Below, in pieces: positions 1-5,112 of a DNA stretch of 5,112 nucleotides (within the stretch, counting starts at the first letter, position 1; every line of letters begins with the position of its first letter). This stretch comes from Draconibacterium orientale (GTDB taxonomy: Bacteria; Bacteroidota; Bacteroidia; Bacteroidales; JAADGE01), in contig DYSM01000220.1 of NCBI GenBank assembly GCA_020718265.1, forward strand, positions 1 through 5,112, given 5' to 3'. The notes beneath the pieces were generated by a model. The model searched no databases. It saw only the letters and a program-made list of their open reading frames with translations, and was not told where the DNA came from. A program made the position numbers and the translations under genes.

Positions 1-11
1 ATATTTACAAT

Positions 12-42
12 TGATTGAAGAAAAAATCTTACTTTTCAATCA
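12..42. repeat. AT-rich inverted repeat (possible weak hairpin)
   Basis: TGATTGAA at 12-19 is the exact reverse complement of TTCAATCA at 35-42. The stem extends inward by a G-T wobble (20/34) and an A-T pair (21/33), leaving an 11-base loop at 22-32. The stem is AT-rich and neither strand has a T-run after it, so it is not a classical intrinsic terminator. It lies about 80 bp beyond the MCE stop and could be a 3'-end structure of that transcript, or chance. Confidence 0.3.
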
Positions 43-62
43 TAAAACCGGAACTGATGAAT

Positions 63-114
63 CATTTTCAAATTTTCAAATTGGCACATCTTCAAATTGT
101 CTCATTTTCAGATT
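63..114 (-). repeat. TTCAAATT low-complexity repeat, 8/16 bp period
   Basis: On the plus strand TTCAAATT occurs at 67-74, 75-82 and 91-98, and a one-base variant TTCAGATT at 107-114, giving offsets of 8, 16 and 16. Three copies sit in a longer unit, CAT(T/C)TTCA(A/G)ATT, at 63-74, 87-98 and 103-114. In the sense of the neighbouring MCE gene the unit reads AATTTGAA, and the array begins within 10 bases of that gene's TGA stop. AATTTGAA-rich intergenic runs are, from memory, common in Bacteroidota genomes; their function is unknown to me. Confidence 0.75.
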
Positions 115-120
115 AAACCA

Positions 121-1110
121 TCATTTTTCGTCTTCTTTTTTCTTGTCCACGCCCACATCTATGACCGAGAAACGCACGTAGCGGCGCGGATTTTGCTTCA
201 AATCTTTAACTAACAAATCCAAATCTTTGGACGCATTTTCGAGGTTTTGGTAAAGCGTATCGTTGTAAATCAATTGACCGGCGCTGCCTTGTCCGGAGTT
301 TATTTTGGCTACAATTCCGCTAAATTGCGAGATTGCGTTGTCCGTATTTCGGAGCGTGCGTGCAATATTTGCTTTTGCAAGTGTGTCGCTTATGCTCGAA
401 AAATTTTTCAAAACATTGGAAATTCGCTCATTATTGTTCTTGAAATTTTCTGTGATAGATGCTGTGTTTGAGATAATTGCCGACATTTTTGTTTTTTGCG
501 TGGTCATAAGCGTATCGAACGTAAACGTGGTGTGTTCCAAATTTTCGAGTGTCGTTTTGATGTGGACGAAACTTTTGCTCAAATTGGCGCGCGTTTCATC
601 GTTCAGCAACGCCTGAACCGTAATTACGACCGAATCCAGCGAACCCATCAGCTCTTCAGCTTTGAGCTTAATCGGCAGAATTTGGCGGTTTACTTCGGCT
701 TTCAAACCTTCTTCGAGGTCGGTTTTGAGCGTATCGCCGCTTTGTAACATATCGGTGGTTTTTCCGGACGGAAACGTTATGCGAATGCACTTTGTGCCCA
801 TAATGTCCACGTCGGAAATTTGCGCTACGGCGGAGTTCGGCAGTTTGATGTCTTTGTCAATCAAAAATTCAACGACCAATTGTTCGAGCGAATTATTGAG
901 TAAATCCACGCGGCGCACTTGCCCGATTTTCAATCCGTTCATGTAAACAGCGTTTCCTTCGGAAAGTCCGTTGATTTCTTCGTACACACCGTAAAAAATT
1001 TGGGATGTTGTGAATAAGTTATTGTTTTTCAGATAACTATACCCCCAAATTGTGATAACTATTGTGGCAATAAAGAGCGCGCCTGCACGTATGACTCGTT
1101 TTCGTTCCAT
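121..1110 (-). CDS. MCE/MlaD-family lipid-transport protein, membrane-anchored
   Basis: This 329-residue protein has the MlaD-type architecture. Residues 1-6 are basic (MERKRV), and residues 7-27 form one hydrophobic segment, so it is probably anchored in the inner membrane with the rest in the periplasm. An MCE domain spans about 38-115 (YGVYEEINGLSEGNAVYMNG, then GLKIGQV, DVDIMGTKCIRI). About 135-300 is a long helical, probably coiled-coil stretch, and the C-terminal tail holds NPRRYVRFSV (307-316) before a charged end. MCE proteins bind lipids and pass them between membranes, normally with an MlaE permease and MlaF ATPase; neither is in the window. The ATG at 1108-1110 immediately precedes the membrane anchor. 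No clear Shine-Dalgarno is seen, but A occupies -3 and -6. It lies 10 bp after the amidase stop, so the two are probably co-transcribed. The family is secure; the exact lipid cargo is not. Confidence 0.92.
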   Translation of the reverse strand: MERKRVIRAGALFIATIVITIWGYSYLKNNNLFTTSQIFYGVYEEINGLSEGNAVYMNGLKIGQVRRVDLLNNSLEQLVVEFLIDKDIKLPNSAVAQISDVDIMGTKCIRITFPSGKTTDMLQSGDTLKTDLEEGLKAEVNRQILPIKLKAEELMGSLDSVVITVQALLNDETRANLSKSFVHIKTTLENLEHTTFTFDTLMTTQKTKMSAIISNTASITENFKNNNERISNVLKNFSSISDTLAKANIARTLRNTDNAISQFSGIVAKINSGQGSAGQLIYNDTLYQNLENASKDLDLLVKDLKQNPRRYVRFSVIDVGVDKKKEDEK

Positions 1111-1120
1111 GATATTTTTC

Positions 1121-2299
1121 TTATTTTTTTTCGTTCTTTTGAAGTTCCAACGCTTTTACAACCGGCACAACTTCGTCGTTGTGAAAAGCAATTATATAGG
1201 CATCGGGAATTTTTGCTTTGATGGTTTTGAGTTGTTCGGAAATATCTGTAAATGAAGTAGTTGTTCCGACTGTATATCTGAATTTTTGTCCGACAGCACT
1301 GCGTTCCACGCCGCTGATGCCTTTAAAATTTTGCGGCAATGTTTCCAATTTGCGTTCGGAAAATGCGATTTGAATTTTATAGGCAACGGCTGATTTTACG
1401 CCTGCCGGTTTCACTGTGGTCTTTGAATCCGTTTTTTTTGTGTCTGTTTTAACTTCGGTTTTGACAACAGTTTGTGAATCATTTTTTGGTTTAATTTCTT
1501 CTTTGGTCGTCGGCGATTTCTTTTCCAATTCGTTTTTATAATCTCGAAATGACCTGAAAATAGCCGATGCAATCAAATTTTGACCTTCTTCGGACATCAA
1601 AAATTTTTCTTCTTCAAGATTCGTAATGAAACCGGTTTCAATCAAAATACTTGGCATGGTGCAATTCCACAGCACAATCAAACCTGCCTGACGCACGCCG
1701 CGATTTTTGCGCGAAGCACGGTCTTCAAACTGTTTTTGAACGCGTTCGGCAAGGCGAATGCTGTTATCCAGATACGCATTTTGGTATAGCGAAAAAACGA
1801 TTTCGGACTCGGGCGCATCGGGGTCGAAACCGGAATAGTTGGATTTGTAATTTTTTTCCAATTTCACAACGGCATTTTCGCGTTTTACGACTTCCAAATT
1901 CTCATTCGCGCGGTTCAAACCCATAACGTAAGTCGATGTGCCTGTGGCTTTTGTGTTTGTATTTGCATCCACATGAATGGAAATAAACAAATCGGCATTG
2001 TTGGTATTTGCAACTTCCGAACGCTTATTCAATTCCACAAAAACATCTGTTTTTCGGGTATAAATCACTTCCACGTCGGGCAAATTTGTCTTTATATATT
2101 GTCCGAGTTTCAACGCTAATTTCAGCGTAATATCTTTTTCGTAACTTTTTTTGCCCACAGCTCCGGGGTCTTTTCCGCCGTGTCCGGCATCTATCACAAC
2201 TTTTTTTAAACGATATGGCTCATTTTTTTGCGAAAAAATTGTAGAAGAACTTAAAATTACGATAATTGTAAGGATGATATTTTGTATGTTTGCACGCAT
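1121..2299 (-). CDS. Secreted N-acetylmuramoyl-L-alanine amidase with SPOR-like C-terminal domain
   Basis: This 392-residue zinc hydrolase (Amidase_3 family) cleaves the amide bond between N-acetylmuramic acid and L-alanine in peptidoglycan and acts in the periplasm. From the ATG at 2297-2299, residues 1-24 form a signal peptide (MRANIQN, hydrophobic core, then SSSTIFSQ). The catalytic domain runs about 31-255: zinc ligands H40 (DAGHGGKDPGA), E54 (YEKDITL) and H109 (SIHVDAN), and catalytic E221 (ILIETGF). A Lys/Thr-rich linker (about 258-300) leads to a SPOR-like domain (about 304-385: AYKIQIAFS, FRYTVG, DAYIIAFHN), a fold that binds denuded glycans, often at division sites. The frame stays open upstream to an ATG at 2434, but that start would put 45 non-signal residues first and overlap lptD, so I reject it. 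The gene is probably first in an operon with the downstream MCE gene. A role in cell separation is inference. Confidence 0.93.
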   Translation of the reverse strand: MRANIQNIILTIIVILSSSTIFSQKNEPYRLKKVVIDAGHGGKDPGAVGKKSYEKDITLKLALKLGQYIKTNLPDVEVIYTRKTDVFVELNKRSEVANTNNADLFISIHVDANTNTKATGTSTYVMGLNRANENLEVVKRENAVVKLEKNYKSNYSGFDPDAPESEIVFSLYQNAYLDNSIRLAERVQKQFEDRASRKNRGVRQAGLIVLWNCTMPSILIETGFITNLEEEKFLMSEEGQNLIASAIFRSFRDYKNELEKKSPTTKEEIKPKNDSQTVVKTEVKTDTKKTDSKTTVKPAGVKSAVAYKIQIAFSERKLETLPQNFKGISGVERSAVGQKFRYTVGTTTSFTDISEQLKTIKAKIPDAYIIAFHNDEVVPVVKALELQKNEKK

Positions 2300-2395
2300 T
2301 TTTAAATACGATTCTGTTTTAACAATAATTAATAGCTTTACGATAACGTTTTCACAGCAAATCACTATTTTTGCCGAACGTTTCGTTTCAGAATT
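2300..2395. promoter_or_regulatory. Divergent promoter region between the amidase operon and lptD
   Basis: This 96 bp AT-rich gap separates the divergent starts and must hold initiation signals for both directions. A Bacteroidota -7 element is visible for lptD (listed separately). On the minus strand I find no perfect TAnnTTTG; a TTTG (plus-strand 2358-2361 as CAAA) followed 23 bp later by TATTAATT is the nearest approximation and is too poor to call. Two AACGTT palindromes occur at 2345-2350 and 2377-2382, 32 bp apart. Upstream of the amidase ATG the minus strand is A/T-rich (TATTTAAAA) with no Shine-Dalgarno, which is usual in this phylum. Confidence 0.6.
2366..2373 (+). promoter_or_regulatory. 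Putative Bacteroidota -7 box (TAnnTTTG) for lptD
   Basis: TATTTTTG matches the Bacteroidota primary-sigma -7 consensus TAnnTTTG at every fixed position. No good -33 TTTG lies at the usual 19-21 bp spacing; the nearest T-rich candidates are TTTA at 2337-2340 (25 bp spacer) and TTTT at 2349-2352 (13 bp). A start about 5-8 bases downstream would leave a leader of roughly 16-20 nt to the TTG at 2396, or about 40 nt to the TTG at 2420. An 8-base match in AT-rich DNA may be chance. Confidence 0.4.
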
Positions 2396-2429
2396 TTGAA
2401 CAAAAATAATATTTATATTTTGAACAAAA
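2393..2429 (+). repeat. In-frame 13 bp direct repeat at the lptD start
   Basis: ATTTTGAACAAAA occurs at 2393-2405 and again at 2417-2429, exactly 24 bp (8 codons) apart. Each copy holds a TTG followed by AAC AAA in the lptD frame, so either could initiate a protein beginning Met-Asn-Lys. It looks like a small duplication that created, or preserved, two equivalent starts. Confidence 0.7.
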
Positions 2430-5062
2430 GACATTTTTGGATAAAGTATTTGTTTTGCCTTGCTTTCTGTCTGTTTTTATGGACACAAAAAGCCCAAGCG
2501 CAAACCGTTGTTTTCGTAAAAGACAGTTTGGAAATCAACAAGTTAAACCCTAAGGACAGCATCCCTGTCGACAGTTTGAACAAGGCTAAAAATTCGCTCG
2601 TCTCACGCGAAGCCGTGGACATGAAAATTGATTATCAGTGCAAAGATTCCATGATGTTTTCCATGGCAGTCGGACAAATGTATCTATACGGCACCGGAGT
2701 TATCACAACCGAAGATAAAAAAATTCAGGCGGATTATATCAAAATTGAAACCGATAAAAGCACTTTTTTCGCCAAAGGCAGCATCGACAGCACCGGAACT
2801 GAGGTGGGAAAACCAATATTTGAAGACGGCAAAGAAAATTTCAAAGCCGACAGCATGAAGTATAATTTCAAAACTGAAAAAGGCTTAGTCAGCGGCGTAA
2901 AAACCAAGTACGATGAGGGTTACATTCACGGCGAAATTACAAAACGGCAACCGAACAAAGAAATTCATATTGCCGACGGAAAATACACAACGTGCGACCT
3001 CGACCATCCGCATTTCTATTTTCACTTGGAAAAAGCAAAAGTTATTCCGGATGAAAAAACTGTAACCGGACCGCTGTGGCTTGTGGTTGCCGACATTCCG
3101 TTGCCATTTGTCGGCTTGCCGTTTGGATTCATACCGCGCCCGAAACGAGATGCCTCAGGTTTTCTGATTCCGGAATACGGCGAAGAAAATCGGCGCGGGT
3201 TTTATTTGCGCAACGGCGGTTACTACTTTGCCATAAATGATTATATGAATGCGGCGTTTCGCGGCGAAATTTATTCGCTCGGCAGTTGGGGACTCAGTTC
3301 GCAAATGAATTTTAAAAAATTATACAAATACTCCGGCAATTTAGACGTGCGATACAACAAAAATTTGGAAAACGAAAAAGAAACACCAAATTTCAAAGCT
3401 ATACAAACCTTTTGGGTTACAGGCAATTACACGCAAGACGTAAAAGCAAATCCGTATCAGAATTTTTCTGCCAATCTCAATTTCGGTTCATCAAAAGACG
3501 TAACTTACAATGCCGTAAACATTGAAAGTTACAGTAATAATCAAAAATCGTCCAGCATTTCCTATCGTCGCAGCAGACCGGGCGGACGTTTCAATCTCAC
3601 GGCAAACATAAACGCTACACAAAACACCTCTACGGCAATGACAAATCTCAGTTTGCCTGTGATAGCCGTGAATATGAACCGCTGGCAACCCGCAAAAAAT
3701 GTTTCGGGCAAAAATAAATTATGGCTCAAAAATTTTGGTGTCGGCTTCAATACAAATTTCAAAAACGATGTCAATATCGCTGACAGTTTGTTGTTTACGA
3801 AAGAAGCACTTTACGAAATGCGTAACGGTTTGCAATACTCCGTTCCGATTGGCACATCGTTCCGACTTCTAAAATACCTAAGTATCACGCCTTCATTTAG
3901 TTACAGCGGACGATTGTACACAAATTATGTAGAAAAACACATTGCATATATTCCAAATTCTTCCGGTGCGCTTGTTGAAACCGTTGCCGTGGATACAATT
4001 CCGGGCATCCGTCATCCGTTCGATTACGGCGTTTCCGTTCCGCTTTCGACCAAAATATTTGGAATTTACAAGGGCAGCGGCAAACACCAATCGGCTCTGC
4101 GCCATGTGATTACGCCAAGTGTCGGTTACAGTTACCGACCGGATTTTTCAGAAGAAAAATGGGGCTATTACAGTTATTATCGCGAAGATAAAGACCCGAA
4201 ATCGCTGTATTCTTACTACGATTTGGGCGTGTACGGCAAACCGTCGTCGGGAAAATCGGGCGCAGTAAATTTTTCACTCGGAAATAATTTTGAGCTTAAA
4301 ACCAAAACCAAGCGCGACACTACAGAAGAAAGTTTCACAAAAATTAAACTGCTCGACAATTTGAACATGAGCACGTCTTACAATCTCGCTGCCGACAGCA
4401 TGAATTGGAGCATGATAAACGTGAGCGGAAATACGCGCTTGTTCGACATTGTATCAATTTCATATTCATCGAGTTACGACCCTTATGCACGCGACACCAC
4501 AGGCGCGCGAATCAATGTTTTGGAATGGGATATGAATCGCCAAATTGCACGCATGAGCAACTCGCGCCTCAGCATCAACGGCACATTTCAGTCCAAAAAG
4601 AAAACTGCCGAAGGCTCGAAAAAATTGCCGCCGCAGCGAAACACAATGCCGGTCGGTCCGGTTGGGGTTGCACCGGGTTTGTACGCCTATCCCGATATTG
4701 AGTATGCTAATTTTGATGTTCCGTGGAGTTTGTCGTTTGGCTACACGTTCAACGTAACCAACTTGTTTGATGCAACGTTACAAGAATACGTCCTCAAACC
4801 GACACAAACGCTGAATGCCAACGCAACGCTCAATCTGACAAGCAATTGGCGTTTTTCAGCCCGCGCCGACTACGATTTCAAAGCCCGTGAACTCACCCAC
4901 ACAAATATCAGTGTGTACCGCGATTTGCACTGCTGGGAAATGAGTTTCTCTGCCATTCCCTTCGGATATTTAAAGAGTTACACATTCCGATTGAATATCA
5001 AATCAACAATATTTGAAGGCATTGAATACAAAAAAGAAAAAAGTTGGCACGATAATTTATGA
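2396..5062 (+). CDS. lptD: LPS-assembly outer-membrane protein LptD
   Basis: LptD is the outer-membrane beta-barrel that receives LPS from the Lpt bridge and places it in the outer leaflet. From the TTG at 2396 it is 888 residues, somewhat longer than the E. coli protein. A signal peptide ends near A35 (KAQAQ). About 80-215 is an LptA/OstA-like beta-jellyroll region (MYLYGTGVITTEDKKIQADY, ADSMKYNFKTEKG, DGKYTTCDLDHPHF). From about 225 (GPLWLVVADIPLPFVGLPFG) to the end is the barrel, with alternating aromatic strands, FDVPWSL near 773-779, HCWEMSF at 845-851 and a closing strand FEGIEYKK. Mature cysteines are C82, C200 and C846; C846-Trp resembles the CC-aromatic motif of proteobacterial LptD. 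No in-frame ATG precedes the signal peptide, so translation starts at TTG, at 2396 or at 2420 (28-residue signal peptide, more typical length). The TGA stop overlaps the heptamer array. The partner LptE is not in the window. Confidence 0.93.
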   Translation: MNKNNIYILNKRHFWIKYLFCLAFCLFLWTQKAQAQTVVFVKDSLEINKLNPKDSIPVDSLNKAKNSLVSREAVDMKIDYQCKDSMMFSMAVGQMYLYGTGVITTEDKKIQADYIKIETDKSTFFAKGSIDSTGTEVGKPIFEDGKENFKADSMKYNFKTEKGLVSGVKTKYDEGYIHGEITKRQPNKEIHIADGKYTTCDLDHPHFYFHLEKAKVIPDEKTVTGPLWLVVADIPLPFVGLPFGFIPRPKRDASGFLIPEYGEENRRGFYLRNGGYYFAINDYMNAAFRGEIYSLGSWGLSSQMNFKKLYKYSGNLDVRYNKNLENEKETPNFKAIQTFWVTGNYTQDVKANPYQNFSANLNFGSSKDVTYNAVNIESYSNNQKSSSISYRRSRPGGRFNLTANINATQNTSTAMTNLSLPVIAVNMNRWQPAKNVSGKNKLWLKNFGVGFNTNFKNDVNIADSLLFTKEALYEMRNGLQYSVPIGTSFRLLKYLSITPSFSYSGRLYTNYVEKHIAYIPNSSGALVETVAVDTIPGIRHPFDYGVSVPLSTKIFGIYKGSGKHQSALRHVITPSVGYSYRPDFSEEKWGYYSYYREDKDPKSLYSYYDLGVYGKPSSGKSGAVNFSLGNNFELKTKTKRDTTEESFTKIKLLDNLNMSTSYNLAADSMNWSMINVSGNTRLFDIVSISYSSSYDPYARDTTGARINVLEWDMNRQIARMSNSRLSINGTFQSKKKTAEGSKKLPPQRNTMPVGPVGVAPGLYAYPDIEYANFDVPWSLSFGYTFNVTNLFDATLQEYVLKPTQTLNANATLNLTSNWRFSARADYDFKARELTHTNISVYRDLHCWEMSFSAIPFGYLKSYTFRLNIKSTIFEGIEYKKEKSWHDNL

Positions 5063-5112
5063 GATTTGAGATTTGAGATATGAGATATGAGATATGAGAT
5101 TTGAGATTTGAG
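5060..5112 (+). repeat. Heptanucleotide tandem array (GAGATTT/GAGATAT), truncated by the window
   Basis: From 5061 the sequence is seven complete 7 bp units followed by GAG at the window end. In order the units are GAGATTT twice, GAGATAT three times, then GAGATTT twice, with no length errors. The T at 5060 fits the period, so lptD's TGA stop (5060-5062) is the first TGA of the array. Because 7 is not a multiple of 3, TGA recurs in all three plus-strand frames, so the array cannot be coding on this strand. Similar short GAGATTTGAG-type intergenic repeats are, from memory, common in Bacteroidota. The true length is unknown because it continues beyond the window. Confidence 0.93.

Larger units (their letters stand above)
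1..120. other. Non-coding 3' flank of the MCE gene
   Basis: No supportable gene lies here. One plus-strand frame is open from the window edge to a TAG at 179-181, but much of it is translation of the TTCAAATT repeat and it would run about 60 bp into the MCE gene on the opposite strand, so I do not call it. The stretch holds a small inverted repeat (12-42) and a low-complexity repeat (63-114). No GC-rich stem followed by a T-run marks a terminator for the minus-strand genes ending at 121. Confidence 0.6.

Noticed and set aside
12..42. Intrinsic terminator for the amidase-MCE operon
   Set aside because: The stem is AT-rich with a wobble pair and an 11-base loop, and no T-run follows on the minus strand.
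2..181. Plus-strand open frame entering from the left edge and ending at TAG 179-181
   Set aside because: Its later part is translation of the TTCAAATT repeat and of the antisense of the MCE gene; no recognisable domain, and it would overlap the MCE coding end by about 60 bp.
247..946. Plus-strand open frames opposite the MCE gene (247-471, 305-616, 496-747, 662-946)
   Set aside because: They are antisense to a well-supported gene, overlap one another in different frames, and show no domain or initiation signal.
2300..2434. N-terminal extension of the amidase to an ATG at 2432-2434
   Set aside because: The 45 extra residues are not signal-like, overlap lptD by 39 bp, and push the clear signal peptide inward. 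The ATG at 2297-2299 gives a normal secreted amidase.
4405..4701. 98-codon plus-strand frame inside lptD
   Set aside because: It is an out-of-frame shadow in the lptD barrel with no recognisable motif; the lptD frame is intact across it.
5060..5112. CRISPR array
   Set aside because: Units are 7 bp and directly adjacent with no spacers; this is a simple tandem repeat.
1..5112. Mobile element, prophage or defence island
   Set aside because: No transposase, integrase, terminal inverted repeats, target duplication or tRNA is visible, and all three genes are standard envelope genes of the phylum.

Overview
The window looks like a Bacteroidota (Bacteroidetes) chromosome fragment, probably Bacteroidia. 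It is AT-rich with dense coding. It carries a Bacteroidota-style LptD ending in an HCW motif near the C-terminus, a SPOR-tailed cell-wall amidase next to an MCE protein ending in NPRRYVRFSV, a TAnnTTTG promoter element, weak or absent Shine-Dalgarno sequences, and ATTTGA-type low-complexity repeats between genes. No rRNA gene is present to refine the taxonomy. The standard genetic code fits, with TGA and TAA as stops.

Layout: (1) Positions 1-120 are non-coding, with a small AT-rich inverted repeat and a run of TTCAAATT units abutting the stop of the next gene. (2) 121-1110, minus strand: a single-pass membrane MCE/MlaD-family protein. (3) 1121-2299, minus strand, 10 bp upstream of it in the same transcription unit: a secreted zinc N-acetylmuramoyl-L-alanine amidase with a C-terminal SPOR-like domain. 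(4) 2300-2395: a 96 bp divergent promoter region. (5) 2396-5062, plus strand: LptD, the outer-membrane LPS-insertion beta-barrel with an LptA/OstA-like N-terminal domain, starting at TTG. (6) 5060-5112: a heptanucleotide tandem array whose first copy supplies lptD's TGA stop and which runs off the window end.

All three genes serve the cell envelope: LPS delivery to the outer leaflet (LptD), peptidoglycan cleavage (amidase), and phospholipid or other lipid traffic between membranes (MCE protein). From general knowledge of Bacteroidota genomes, the divergent lptD / amidase-MCE order recurs in this phylum, so this is a conserved core-genome locus and not a mobile or accessory island. I see no mobile element, CRISPR array, tRNA, rRNA, defence system or integration scar.

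I did not find an undescribed system. The points most worth a second look are the two repeat arrays that directly follow both outward-facing genes and present an ATTTGA core in the sense orientation of each, lptD's TTG-only start with an in-frame 24 bp duplication, and a reduced cysteine set in LptD consistent with a single inter-domain disulfide.
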